64,000 nt of DNA from Acanthornis magna (lineage: Eukaryota > Chordata > Aves > Passeriformes > Acanthizidae): contig JAWUZG010000070.1 in the NCBI GenBank assembly GCA_036785705.1, positions 2,553,001 through 2,617,000 on the forward strand, in the 5' to 3' direction. Of this stretch, positions 23,636 to 38,587 are shown piece by piece. A program made the position numbers and the translations under genes. Under the pieces are notes generated by a model, which saw only the letters and a list, made by a program, of their open reading frames with translations, was not told the DNA's origin and did no database searches. Positions within the stretch are counted from its first letter, which is position 1, and every line of letters begins with the position of its first letter.

Positions 23636-26600
23636 AAACATGACTCATGCATTACGGACTTGAAGAATAGCTTTGGGTTATCTATTGATTATTCAAATTT
23701 ACAACTTTTAAGGCTAAACACGGATTAGCATCTTCCTAATTTTACACCAGGCCAGGGAGGGAGGGAGAAGGGAAGATACATCCCATCTACAAACAACTGT
23801 CTCTTCACATCATCTCCACTTAGGAGGAAGAAATCCAGCACCCAACACCAAGCAGCTCCTCTAGAACCACACCATCAACTAAGCTATCATGCTGGGCAAG
23901 TCCCTTAAATAACAAAATGATGTATACTCGTGCCTAAATTAACATCATAAGCTTAAAACAACAGCAACTCTAACCTTACTCCCACCAGAGGAACCTGTCA
24001 CCAGTGCCATTACCTGAGAGCTTTAGAATGAGCTGAAGTTCATCAGAATAAAATAAACTCTTAAAAACTTGCTTTATGAACAAGGCAGGAAAGACTTGGT
24101 TTCCAGCACCCACCACCCTCATCGCAAATGTGACCAGCCCATTATTTATCCATCTCATCAGCGCATGGCTCTGCTCATTTACAGAGCATCTCTAGCATTT
24201 GGTTATCACTGATTTATAGGTTTCCTAAATGACATCTTTGCTACAAGGACAACCCAGAAGCATTAAGAAAAGGCTGTAAAAAGTAATTTTCTCCTTCCTA
24301 TCTCAGGTTACCCTGCATGATTCCATGAGCCCATTTTGCTGATCCCATTCCCTTCTCCTTCAGGCCATCCTGCATGCACCCAGTGCTGATGTGCTCCTGC
24401 TTTCCAGCATTTAGCCAGAGCAAGCATTCCATATAAACTATAAAAACTAAAATCACATCTGTAACATGCCATGTGGAGACAGAGCAGTAATGAGTTGCTT
24501 GAATGGTACATTTGGGCCTTCAAGTGTCATTACCCAGGCAAAACACTTGCTCAGAAGAACCTGAATGGCACCTTTGGCCAAACATCCAGTGACATCTCCC
24601 TAGATGTAACATGAGTTCCGGGCTGGATTTGAGCTGTTTACAAGAAAAAAACAGACAATATGATATTTATTTATCTCAATGATATGCTCAAAACATTAGT
24701 AAAGAGTTCTTTAAGCAGTACCAAGGAAGCAGGGCACTGCAGTGAAGTGTCTGGCAGCCAGGCTGCACACAACAGCTCTCCATGGCTGTGAAATAGCAAG
24801 TCGGGCTCATTAACATAACAGGATTTATTTTTTAAGCTTCAGTGTTTTTAAGCACCATAATATAAAACAGCAGCATCTGAAACTGGATTTGGATGAACCA
24901 CACTAGCTCAGACAAGTATTAAGACAAAAAATCCCACCTTTCATGAAAAAATATCTTCTCTTCAGATGTTTTTCCTTATTTTTGGGGCTGGCCCCTATTT
25001 TCCAGTCTTAAAATCCAACACAACTTTGTGTTTCAGCTTTTCTCAGATGACTCCTGTGACTTTTGCCTTATATTAGGCACTGAACAAAATTTAGAATTTG
25101 CTAGATTTTTAACTTGGCATTTGGGCCTTTGGTGTTTGAAACCCAGAGGGTGCCAAATGGATCCTAAGAGGACCAGAGCAAAGCCTTTCCCAAGAACCTT
25201 AAGGACAAGGAACAGCCAGTGGTTACTGCCAGGTAGCAAACTGCATCCCTTAAAATAAACCTTACCTGACACTCTTTTTACATCAGTTCTTTGTGAGGCA
25301 CTTGCTGCCAATTACCAAGTACTGTAACAGCTGATTTTTTCCAGCTCCAGATTTCTCAGAGCAGCAAAAGGTTTCTAAAGACAACATTAAATTTCATAAA
25401 AATTTTCAAGTTTGTCTAGTATTGCAAAGCCACCTTCAGACCAAAACCACAGCCATGACCAGGTCAGTTAATAACCTTTAGTCCTACTATGCTGACTTCA
25501 GCCCCACTTCCTTGCTTGAAGAGCAAGGAAGCTTCAGATTCTTTCCTTACTCAGCTAAAAATGACTCCCTTACAGTGAGCAGTTGTAATCCTGATTTCCA
25601 TGAGGAACTCGTCATGCCTGACCTACAGCCACACTGCTTCTTTCCTGGAGCTCCAGCAACTCCTGTCCAAGATAATCTCAGCTTTCTCTCCAGAACAATT
25701 TGAGCTCTCACACCTCCAAGACACGCACCGAAAAACAATCAGTCAATCAATCAATCTACATTTCATACATTACTGAGCATTTCTTGACAGCACATTTTCT
25801 ACTGTTCACTTCAGGAGTACACTTGGAGTCTGTTTCATACAGAAATAGCAATGTTTATACTATTATTACCTTGCAAGTGGGACACACAAGAGGAAATAAA
25901 CCACCATTCCCAGTGCAAGAACAAAGTCCAGCTCGGACTAATAACTAGCTAAGTTCACTCTGCAAGACACTTCGAGGTCTTTTTCACGCCTACTATCTAA
26001 CCATTTGATGCACATCAAGGGATTCATGAGACAAACGTGAATCAAAACAAAGCAACGATGCATTTGAAATGTGGCAAACTGGGCCAAGTATTTCAAGCAC
26101 CATTTTTTCACTTCGGGATCCAAAACACAACATTTAAATAGGCAACCCAAAACCTCTGCAAATGACAAGGTATAATACCCCATACTACAGCAAGAATTTC
26201 ATGTCTGCTCTCCCTCGCCCTGCTATCTTTTAGCCTTCAGAATATCACCTCTGATGCTTTCAGAATACATAAGCCCATCTCAGTTTCAGGACAGCTTACT
26301 GGAAAAAATACTCTGATCTGAAACAGCAAGATAGAGAAATTAATTTACATGTGTCTTCAAATACAACAGTGGGAACAGATTTTGACTGTCACAAACTAAC
26401 TATTGAGGCCAAGAATACAGTTCCGCCTTTTCACCTACGTGTTATGAAGTGAAACTACAACTTAGCTAACACAGGTTTCAAGGCATTTTAAGACACAGAT
26501 CTTCAAAGCATTAATAATGCATTATAGAAAAAATTCCATCCAAGGCTTTACTGAAGCCAAGGCTCCAGCAGTGCCCGTCATTTCTGTGGGTCAAACCATC

Positions 26601-29600
26601 ACCACCACCCAAACTGGATGACACAGCCCTGAAGTGAAAGTGATGGTTTCCTGGCTCCTTACACAAGACACCATTTTCCTTAGATAAAGATCAGCTCCCT
26701 GGTCACTGCAAGGGAAAACAGACACGGAAGCCAAGAGCAGCAGATGATCAAGTGCCCACTCTATTTCAGCCTTGCAGATTTTGTGGGTTTTCCTCAAATC
26801 CATTTTCTAAGAGAAACAAGCTGTGTGATTCTCACTTGCCCTACCCTGCTACTACAGCAGCACTGTCACCGCAGACACTGTCTGACAGCACCACTTCTTC
26901 CCTGTGCAGGGAGGATCGCTCCCACTTAGCTGGGATGCACAATCAGATCCGTTGTCTTCCCAACATGCACTGACCCTCCCCAAACCAAATGCCTCGTTCA
27001 GCAGAAATCCGAACTCTGGTAGCTGGAACGTCTCAACAGTATCTTCTTTCATTTTATTCCTTTAACTATACACTCCATTTCTCTTGCTGCTGTTAAAAAA
27101 AATTAAAAAGAGGAGAGGGGGAGGGAGGTCAGAGGAGCAACGTGCTGCTGAAATGGCATAACACGGTCCCCACGACTGGTACCAGCCGAGTCTCTGCTGC
27201 AGGGACACCTGCATTAGGACTGCAGTGTGCTTGTGATGACGAGACAGGTGCTGAGGTATTCACAGGAAAATTCCCTCCTCTCCTCCACATGCTGCATTCC
27301 CAGCAGCATACACAGCAATAAAAACAGAGAGGCAGGCACACTGAAAGCTGTAGCTATGAGAAGGTTGTGAAACTACAAGCAATAATATTCTTTTTCTATT
27401 TCAAACCCTCATTCCAAGCAATTGGCATACTTCCACAAGAAGCAAATTCATGCATTAACTGGTATTCAGCTGCAACCGTTCATGCGGGAAAAATTTCATG
27501 CCAATGTAAAAATAACAACACCTCATCTCACTATCATTTTAAGTTCCCTGCCCCAATTTCACATTTATGTGGGGGGAAAAAATACACATTTTAGTCTCTG
27601 ACATGAATAACAAGATATAAAAATCACAATTAAAAAACCCATTGAAACACATACTCATGCCTCTGAAAGCTGAGCTTCAGACAACACTGTTACATCAGCA
27701 ATACAGAGCTGCCACAATTTCAATCCAAGCCCTTAACACAAGTTTGCACCTTCACTCTCCTCCTAATCCTTCCCCAACCTGAACTTTTGATAGAAACCCC
27801 TTCTTTTGGAGTAGGCTTGGAAAGAACTGGGCACAGAAGCAAAGCTTTGACAGTGTACAAATAATTCACATATATCACTGGAGATGTGGTGGTCAACATG
27901 AGAGCCACAAACAGTAACACCTGTAATAAATGTTGTTCCTATGATGTTGCAGAACCAAAATGGAAACCACCCCCTGCAAAATACCCCTGACAACTGAGGG
28001 ATACTACAGGGACAGCTTGAGCCTACACAGGCGGTTTTTGCCACCCTTAGCAAGTCACCTGTCATGTCTTCCCCACTGTTATATCTATTTAGCAGACACA
28101 AAGCAAAGGCAGCCACATAACCGTGAAGGAGGAGATGATGCCACCGCGCTTCCCAGAATCACCCTCTCCCCTTGCTGCCAAAATCCCCAAATGTCACACC
28201 TGAACAACTGCAGCCCCCTAAGACTCTCGCTCAAGTACCTGAGGTAAGCACCACCTAAGCTACTTAACAAATTACTTACAGGGCCACTCAAACCAGAGCC
28301 GCCTCACCACAGCTGTGAAAAGCTTTAAAGGGGTTACGCTCCCTCTGACCCCCCAGACTGTGCCACGGGCTCGGTGACAACAGCTACAGGAATGGCATTT
28401 TAGAGTCTTCCTGAAGGACAGCTCAAGGACTCTAAACCTACTTGGATAAGCACATCCCAAGGACCATCAGCACAGACTCGGACAGATCCTTAAACATGAC
28501 AGGGCCAGCTTTGATGGATTCAGTAGTGAGAACTAAGGAATGCAAAGAACACAAGTAGTACAGAACACTGTAGTTCTGCAGTAGTTGCTATATGAAGTCT
28601 TTCAACTCTGTCAATTCAGAATGTAAAAATTGGGAAGGACATTAAGCATAATGCTGTTCTTAACAGAAAATTTTAGCCATCTACCTGAAACACTTTATTC
28701 ACAGCAACATCAGCAATCTCCAGACAGTGTGTGCACCGCTGAGAAATGGCTGAGGAGTCCTGCTGTGCACTGTTACATCCTACTCCTCACTGCCCTACTT
28801 TCAAGGGACTAATTATTCTCTTAAGCCTTGTTTAAGGAAGGTGAGCTCCCAAGAAAGAGAAAATCCTTCTCTAACAGTTGGTCACGTTCCTGTTCCACCG
28901 GACTCACCTTTTGACTTGACTTGACTTTTCGCCTTGACTGTCCAAGGATAGATTTGACTAATTCTCAATACAAGACACTTCTGAGCATGCAATGAAGTAC
29001 CTTGCTACACTGACAGATTCACAGCAACTGACTTGGATCCTCGAAGCATCTTCCTTTAAAATGACACCTAAGGAAAAGGTGAAGACCTAAAAGAAACTCC
29101 AAAACCCTAAGCTGCTAAGAACACAAATGCATTGTTTCAGTGCTGTCTCTACAAAAGCCAAGGTTGAAATCCCAATGATAATTTATTGTCTTTATCCCTG
29201 ACTAACTTCAGGGGGCTTGTCTACTTGCCTGCAGAGCCTTCAGAGAGAAGTACCTTGAGCTTTCTTCTCACAGCTCAATAAGCAGCCATTTCTATGTCAC
29301 TCTCAGACTTTGCTGCAACAGACCAAGATCCTTCACTAATCCTTTGAGAAGGGAGTTTCAAGTAGCTTTGCAGTTTAGAGTAACTAAAGGTGAACCAACT
29401 TCTCACAAACACTTTTTCTGGAATATTTTCCCCCTATTCCATTTCCCCAGCCTCATGCACCGTGTCCAAGTTTCAGCTCAGAACTGTGCACACCCATCCA
29501 TTTCCAGCTGAAACAAGTTGTTTTTCTAAGGACTGTAGCTCAGCACAGCTGAACAATGGGAACACGACATCTGAACGTGTAAGTGGACAAAGCCAGCAGC

Positions 29601-32600
29601 AATAAAGCTCTGGGCAGACCGAGCTGTGAGGCCTTGCATTCACCCCAATTTCCTAACAGCAGAGCTGAAGTGTGTCCATGCAGGAGCAGCTCTCTCCCAT
29701 CTGAGCACATGATCACTTCTTGCAGTGCAGCCAGTCCTCGGATCAAAGCAGCTCCGCTAGAGCCCATGCCAAGGAAGCTGCTGAACTTAGCAACCATGCA
29801 GATCCAGAGGAAAAAGAGGACAGGCATTTATAGCTCATCATGTCACTCATAGGCAAGACCTCCTACCCCTCAATCAGAATCATCTATATCCATTCAAAAT
29901 AAATTTCCCAAAAGGAAGCCTCTGCATGGCATGTTTTCCCTGGCAGAGCATGCTCCATTTTAAAAGGTTAAGAAGAGACAAGCCACGGACTTTTCCAGTC
30001 TTCTCCAAGAAATGCTCTAAATTTTTACACTGAATGTGCCAGAAAGCATTTCTCAGCCAGCACAGACTTTTAGCAACCAGCCTAGTCAGCTTGGCTGCAT
30101 TCCTCCTGCATCCGCAAGTGACTATGGCTGTGGTACAGCAGCTACAATTCCCATAAGGAGCTTACTCCTCATTCCTAGCTGTTGTCAAATGACTTATTTC
30201 TGTTTCCCAATACTGATCCTAAAGTCAAACTCATCCCCAAAACAGAGGGCAGCTCACATGCTCATTTACACCACAAAGAGAAGACAGACCTCTATTCCAT
30301 GGAAATTTAACATGCAGACAAGCTATCAAGTCAGCAGTATTTCACTTCAACAATATCAGATGACAAGTAAGTAATCCATGTTTGTCCATATATTTTCACC
30401 CCCGCACACAGACATGGAGATAAACAGATTGGTCAGATCACAGGACAAGGGAAACAAGGAGAGCAGAAATAAAGGATTCAAGATGTTGTATGATGAAGTT
30501 ATTCTGATTCCTAATGACCTCTTTTGTGGACTCAAACACGACATCTTCCCATCTCTAAGAAACTCCTCACCCTCCCCAACCCTTCCAAGGTTATAGCTCT
30601 GTTTTCCCCTGGGATGAGGCTGTCCTGACAGCATCTGCAGAAACCCAGCACTAGCACCCACTGGCACCCACCCGACAGGACCAGCTGTCCTCAGCTCTGC
30701 AGTGATGACAAATCCCAGCCATTCCTGTCATGGGAAAAAGAGCCCACAACACCACAGTTCCATGAAAGGATGATCAACCTTTGTGAATCCAACACACACT
30801 TAAAAGGCTCAGCATCACACCAATTTACTACTCCATTTGGATCTGGGGTGCACAAAAGCCTGGTGCTTAGGAGAATTCCCCTTCCCAACCACAAAGTTGT
30901 TCTGGTACCAACAAAACTGAGGAAAAAACTGTTTCCCTGCTTCGTGGACAAGTTAAATTTTACTTCCGTAGTAGCACTTTGAACACTTTCTCATGCCCAA
31001 AAACCACCTGGAGAGCTTTCTCTAAACAGCTGAGGCTGTCACCTAACACTGTGGTGTCTCAAAGCTTTAACAACCCCTGTACGACATCAGGTTAACATCA
31101 AACAAGAAGCAAAGACACCCACTTTTTTTTAGCCATCTATAGGATGATATACCAACCCCAGGGCAAGAAAATGGCATTCTGGAGTAGGAACACAGTGGGT
31201 TGATGAAGCACAGGAAACGAACTGCTGCAAAAAATACTGTCACAGAACACACTCCCGAGCCCTGTCTGTCCCCTCCATGGCAGCAGACTGTCTCCTTGCC
31301 TGTACTCAGGAAAATTAAGATCTACTTGGGAGGAAAAGACATGTCAGTGGCAGACATCCATCTCTCCCAGCACTCCAAGGAAGAAAAGCTGTTCTCCTCC
31401 CACTCCAGTCTGCCTGTTTTGCCCACTATGTATAACCCACACTCCCTCTAGAACTGTGTTTCTCTCCTACAAGACAGCACTGGGGATTAAAAGCCTTGAA
31501 AAAAACCCCAAAACACTGAAAGCACACCTAAGCAGCATATTTCTTCCTCCTTGTTCCTGCAAACAGGAAATCCTATCAGATTCTCAGTTCTGATCACTCT
31601 TGCACACACTCTGCCATGTGCATGTCAGGCAGCAGGTCCACAGTCACCCGTAGGACACACAAATTTATTCAATCATTCACTGTGGCCACTGAGCATAAAA
31701 CGCAGTGAACAAGCGGCCTGAACTGCACAGCACCAGTTGGGTTTGAAACAGAAATAGTTCTAAGCTGCCCACATGTTTTCTTACACAAATTTGGCAGGCA
31801 ATCTTTCCCTTCTGTAGGTAGTTTTGGTCAGCTGCTCTTCACAACAGCAAGTAAGTGCTCTGCCTGAAGGATGAGGCAGCAGAAGGGAAGGAGGACATGT
31901 GGAGGAGGGACAGGATGAACACACAAACAGCTACTCTGTTCCAGTCCACCTCAGAATTCCCTTTGGCATGAATGAAACACTGACGTGCGCATGAGCTTCT
32001 TCACAGAAATACAGCATCTACTGGTGAGCAGATATGTAAAAAAAAAAAACAAAGCAGGAATGTGAGGACAAATTTTTCATCAAGCAATGCCACGTGTACC
32101 TTGGCTTAGTCAGAGCTTTCCCTTCCCACCACCAAAGCAATTAGAGAGCACCAGTTCACTGAAAGGACACTCTACAAGAGGACTCCATCCCTCTCTTCAC
32201 AGTCTTAATGCAAAACACAAATCCAGGGTCGGAAAAAGCCAAAGAAATGTGGTGTCTTCACCTCACAACTCATCTTTCTTGACACCAGGTGGTAGCCCCT
32301 TTACTCAAGCCCTGCTTAACTTAGCGACTGATGGACTGATGCACATTAGAAACAAAAAATACAATATAACATGAGGGAAATTATTGCTACTGGAAGGACA
32401 GAATTTTCAAATATTTCTCTAATAATTAAAAAAGACATTGCAGACATGTGCATTTTGATTTCAGCCTCCCCAAAGTTTAAGTGAAATTGTCAAACCACTT
32501 CAGCATATGAAGGTTTAGCTACCATTTCCCTCACCTTTAATTCCCAAGCCAGGAAACAGCAAAGACACCAGCAAAGCTGCTACTGCACGAAATTCACCAT

Positions 32601-35199
32601 CACAGCAAAACCTGGAGACTCCAGAACGGCTCCAGTAAGGAAAGTGTTCTAAGTGCATATGAGGGAAAAGGGTTCATCCCCAAAAATCAAACCCTTCGTA
32701 AGATTCAATTTATGGCAAACTGTAGAAAGCCCTTATTTCTTCCTGTGCAGAAGACAAGAACTTGCTTTTATCCTGCCTCCAGAAGTTCTGCAGCCCACAT
32801 TCAATTTAACCGATCAGGATCAGGGAGGGGATAGCAGAAACCAGAGGTCCTTAGAGAACATCTACACTTCTTCACGTAATTATCTTGCTGAAATAATTAT
32901 TGATTTAAAAATTGCTTATATCTCTCATAGGGCAGCATAACCAAGTCCAAATATTTTGCAGAGACATTAATATAATGTTAACCAAAAACAGTTTGGGATG
33001 ATATGACTAGTTAGGTCAAGAGCTTTGAAATTACTTTGAGTTATTCCAGTTTAATTCATTGGTATTTATTCCTGTCCTATAAGGTTAAATGAAGAAATAG
33101 CTGTGCCACTGTCCCAAACCACCAACCACACTTACACACACAAAAACTGAGCCCAACAAAGGAGTGAAATGAACCAGCTGAATCATAATGCAGATTTCCC
33201 TTCCTTTTTTGGCATTTACAATAGAAGTATTTTTTTCAATGAAGGAACCAGTATGGCCTAGTTCACCAATCTTCTCTTACAACGAGAAGTGAAAGGATAA
33301 AGTTACAGCAGGAGACAGTTGGATTCAGTATCTGATTAGAATTCCTATTGTTACTGCCTGGGGAACCGAGCTCACAAGGAATTATTTCTAATAATTTCAA
33401 CTCATTTGGTTAAAATTCTGACAAGCTTGACAGTCCCTGAATTCTTCCTTCAATACAAACTACTGTTAGGCATACCTAATAAATGAATTACAATTTTTTT
33501 TGCTCTATTTGGCACATCCAACTGAAAGCTGCAACATACTGAAAGGATCTGAACAGTTTTTAACATATGGTAAATGAACAGACTTGTGAAGGTAGTTAAA
33601 GCAAGGCACAAGTATGACTAAATCCAAATATACCTATTTTTCCCATCTTATCAAAAAGAGGTTCTATTAAAAAAATAAATCAATATTTAAGGGCAAAGAC
33701 AGCAAGTTTAAGTGGAGCTCTTCCTTTTCAGTGTGTCCTTCCCATGTTAGATACAAATACTATGTGCCAATTTCCTTCAAGTCACCACCACAATTTTTAT
33801 TTCTACTCTCCTCTTAATGCTTCCAATAACATCTGTTCCATGAAGATATTTCATCTTATTTATTCCGTATTTACAGGGCCATAAAGTGACAGAGAACCAG
33901 TATTAACACGAGCCAATCCCCTGGATTTCCTTCTTGCAGGATTCTGATGCCAAGGCAGTGCAACAGGTTGTTTTGAGTGTGGGTTTCAGCTTTAGAGCAT
34001 GTGACTTCCTATCAGCCAACACAGCCAGCAAATTCCAGCAAGGCAAAGATCTGAAGAGATTTCAGGCACATGCAGGAAAAAAGTAACAAGCACCTTGGCC
34101 ACGAAAACAACCTCTTCACACATTTCTATGAACATTTAAAGGATGTATGAAGGGGTGGAAAAAAGAAAAAAATCTAAATGAATTCACCTATCTGAAATGT
34201 CTCTCTCAATTCTCTCACCGTTTTTGATTAAGGACTCAGTTTGAACCAAGAGCTTGAAAGAAGAAGAGCCTGGGTCTGAAAAAGACCTTTGCTGATCAAC
34301 TGATCCTATCTGCTAGTCAAGTCCTTCGTTAAGACTTCCCTGTTATTAAGACCCTCAGTGGCAGAAACTGAACCACTGAATGATACTGACCTTTTAAACA
34401 GCAGTCACCCGGTATGAAGTTAGTTACTTAGAGGTTTCTCACACAATAATTGCATTTTCATATTACTGTTACTGAAAAAGATAAAGCAGTAAAGCATAAA
34501 TATGTTTTCTGTGGTGTGTGGTTTCAAATTATACCATTAGGTCTGTCACCTCTTCCTGCAAGTCAAGAAGAAACAATTTAAGACCCAGAGAAATTTTATC
34601 TACCAGATTTTCCATCTCATTTGCTACACAAAGGAACTCAGAACCAGCTCCTTAGCACAACAGTCTTAGCAAATCACCAGGAAGGAGGAAGGTAACAGAA
34701 ATCCAAGACAGGATTTGCTTTTCTAGGAAGATTTGACACATACGTGTTCCAAGCTCTTTGCCTCACATCACAGGAAAAACAGGCAGAGGAGGCAGTATGA
34801 GGCAGAGAGCAGCTCCAAGTAAAGTGGAGCTTCACTTCACCTTCCCCAATGATGCAGAATGAGCCCTTGGGGAACCACCCAAAGTTGATTGGAAGGAAGT
34901 TCTCTCCTGGTCCCGTGAGGGTGTCTCGGTGCTGTGTTGTTTGTGGGGGGATTGCTGCTTCTCCTCCTCATACTACAACCTTGGACACAGGAACATCAGC
35001 TTCCAATATTCACCTCCTGGGGCTGGGACTAGATATGGCCCAGATTTAGTAATGGTGCCTCAACGAAAGGGATACTACAGCAGGGCTCCAACTTACTTGA
35101 AAATAATGCATACAGAGGCTGTCCCGACAACCTATGAACAACTGCAACAACTTAGCTGGGTTTCAAGCTGGACTTTAGTGGGAAGTGAGACTTCAATGG

Positions 35200-35239
35200 A
35201 ACCCTGTGGGTCCCTTCCAACTCAGGATATTCTGTGATT
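35200..35239 (+). mobile_element. CR1 3' tail remnant in intron 1
   Basis: GTGGGTCCCTTCCAACTCAG and GATATTCTGTGATTG match the terminal segment common to several CR1 subfamilies. The sequence to its left, back to about 34890, is GC-richer than the intron average and may belong to the same old insertion, but I could not match it. Confidence 0.65.
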
Positions 35240-38134
35240 GAAATCACCAGGAAATACTGGTGCACATTAGTAGCCAACACCAACTTCATATGGGCAAATC
35301 CTTTTTAAAGACAGGAAAACAGGTAAAAAGTAAACCAGATGAGATTACTAAGAGAAACTGTGAGAAAGAAAACAGGGAAAGGATTAGCCTGTTTGAAAGC
35401 TGGAACGTGGGAAGGCTACTAATGCCCAAACACTGCAATATAATGCTGATTTTAATCTTCAGACCAAGAGACTGAAGATTATAGACAATGTTTAAAGACA
35501 ATTAAAGACAATGTTTATAAATATTAAAAGACTGGGCCTCTTAAAAAAAAGAAAAATTGCATTGCAGAGGCCTCCCTGATCTCTGAACGTGCACTACAGA
35601 CACGACTCTGCTATTCAATATTTGCTCTCCCTTCCACCAGTGTTTCACGGAGCACCTGTGTGCTCAAGCAGGGCAGTCTCTGCTCTGTGTAAATCTTGTG
35701 GTCACCACCTAAACTATGCTCTACTGTCCTCACGGTAGCTCAGCTAAACAATTTCAGGTGTAACACCTGATGCTTTCATATTACCTCACCTCCTACCTGC
35801 ACCACTGGCAGCTACATACAAAGAAACCAAGGTAGGATCTAGGAAATTATTATATTATCCCAATGACTCCCGTACAAAATTAAATTTAAAAAACCCTTCT
35901 GCAGTCAGGAAATACTTCCAATATCACAGTAACAAACAAAGCTTTTTTCACAGTGATTTTGAGTTTCAGTTCAAGGTAGGTGGAAGATATTTACCTTAAG
36001 CTAGAAAGCTGGAGGACATAAAAGCACTTAGTAAGGACATAAAGCACCTGCTGCACGTGGGCCTGTGCTAGACTCCAGACCATCTCCCTAAAGCCAAGCA
36101 CAAAAGAGCCTTCAAAGTACCTGAAAGTCAGAGCACGTGACTGCTGCTCTTGAAAAGTCTCAAATCAACATAGGGAATATAAATTGACCCCTCCACTGTC
36201 ATAAGCTTCCTAAGTGGATTTCTGAGCTATGAGCCTGAGTTCAGTGCACAACACAGACCACATCCTCCTCTGTCAGGACAGAACTTACTTCCTATTTTCC
36301 CACCTAGTAAAGCGTTTCTCTTGACTAACTCAAGCATCAAAAACACAACTACAAGTTTACATCTACTTTGAATACCATACTAAGGTATCCTGTAACATAA
36401 TTACTCCTTCACTGGCACACACTAGCCAACACCTGAAAGTTTAAACCAAAAAAAAAAAGCCTTGTGTCAGTAAAGTCACACGTCAACAAATACGGTCAAG
36501 ACACAGGAGCAAAAGAACCAAGTGAACAGACACGAACTGCAGATTAACCCCACAGTGCTGAAATTTGATTCACCAGTATTCCCACACAAAGCTTTCAATG
36601 CCAGATAGAAGTGACAGAGCCAAGACAACGCTCATCTTCAGCTGAAAGTAGCAAAGACAGCCCCAGTTCTGCACCAAGTGCACCTCCTTTGAAGGTGGCC
36701 TAAGCACAGGGCAGCCAGGACACTGTGTGAAATCCTCTGGGCTGACAGCCATGTCTGCCTCCAGCTGTATTAAATTTGCTGAAGACTTATTTTTGTTTTA
36801 TCACTCAGAAGTGATTTTGGCCCCAGAAGCACCCCTTGCAGTAAGGACCTCTAACACCATGTGAACCTCAGTCTCTTTGGTAACTCAGCACAACTAGCAC
36901 ACTACAGAAAACACCTTTCTTTCTTAAGTTATAACCAACTTAGGGGGAAAAAATTCTTGAAGATTTCATGAAGAGGTAAGGTCTGATCAAATTTAACTAA
37001 ATACTAAGCAGTACCAAGTATGCTCAAAACAACAGAGATGACAGATCCTGCTGCCCAAGCAAGAGCAGTTCTCTCCATCTTCATACTGCTGTCTTTGAAT
37101 GAGCACCAGAAACTGCTCCACGGGAGAAAAAAACCCCTGAAATGGGAAAATAAGACACACATGATAAACAGACTGCTCAAAATTACAAGAGAAACAAATT
37201 CGGAGGGAACTATAAATTGTACTTCTGGACATGTCCTGGAACACAAGACAATTGCGTTGCTTCTGGTGATGCGCTAAGAAATCATTAATAGATTCCATTG
37301 CTACCAGAGTATCTGAAAGATTCATGAACTGACTCAGCCATAGCTCACACACATCTAAAGCCAGACAAGCCATGCTTGATTCCTGAGGATGTTTTACCTG
37401 GACCCAGCTGGTGTTGAGAACAGGAAGAGAATGTTTGACAAAATTATCCAAAAAAAAGCCACCACATCCCACTGAGAAGCAAGATGTAATTGCTCAGTTC
37501 AAACAACAACTCGAAAATTCTGTTATACTAACAAAATTAACTTCCCAACTGCCCTTCCAAACTGGACTACTGATAAGCACCGCGTGCCTTATTAATGTGA
37601 CATACTATGAAGCTGCATATGGCAACTGTGGTTAAAATAAAGTACAAAAAAAAGAAAACCTTTCAGTATGCAATGAGGCAAGTGAAGTACTGAAATATTT
37701 GTTTGATGGTATGAAGCCCAGTTCACTATTGCTCTTCCTACCACCCCACACCCCACACAAACCCAGCCACACACGCAGACACTGGTGAAAATGTCTTGCT
37801 CATACCTCTGTGCCAGTTTATCCAGCACAAAGTGAGCAGCTGAGTTAATATTCTGGATGTAATTATGTTAAACAGTTCCAAAGTCCACACGGAAGTTAAT
37901 ACCAAGTATTCCTACTGATTAAAAATTTTAGGGCAACCTAAGTGTGGCTACTACAGGAAAAAGCCTACAGGACAAGCATCAGTGGAAGAACTATTTTGTT
38001 GGAATTATGACTGCAGCTAGTAAGGTTGCAGCTTCATGTTACAATAAAGAATGCATGCAAATATTGTGACAAGTCATCTGGCAATTAAATCATGTTTTTG
38101 CTTGCAAAACCTGAAAAACCACAGGAACCAGAAA

Positions 38135-38340
38135 AAGGTATTTCACGGAATCATAAAATGGTATGGAAGGGACCTAAAAGCACATTTCATTCCACTCCCC
38201 TGCCATACTGAGGGGCACTTTTCACTATCCCAGGTTGCTCCAAGCCCTGTCCACCCCGGCCTTGGACACTTTCAGGAATAGGGCAGTAACAGCTTCTCTG
38301 GGCAACCTATGCCAGGGAACATTTCCTTGAACTATTACAG
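38135..38340 (-). mobile_element. CR1 LINE fragment, minus strand
   Basis: Reads on the plus strand as the reverse complement of the CR1 3' end: GGAATCATAAAATGGTATGG, then CAGGTTGCTCCAAGCCCTGT and CTTCTCTGGGCAACCTATGC. It is a short, old, 5'-truncated copy in ANKRD17 intron 1, sense to the gene, and forms an inverted pair with the plus-strand copy about 250 bases away. Confidence 0.92.
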
Positions 38341-38587
38341 TGAATATAACCTGTAACACAAACCTGTTTCACTCTATAATTTTTAGGCCAGCCTTTCCAT
38401 TTGGCTGAAAGGGCACTTCCAGCTTACCCTCACAGGAAGGGATAAGCTCACATATAATTTCACAATAAATTACTGCTGCAAAGGGAGATCGACTTCTGTA
38501 GAGGAAGCAAGAACAGGATACATTTAGACAACTGGAAATGCAGTAAGAGAAATTACATACTCCAACAAACATGCCTCTCTGCTCTGC

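Noticed and set aside
28908..28936. Short (TTGAC)n run, and a (CAAT)n run at 25738-25760
   Set aside because: Real but very short simple repeats with no sign of function.
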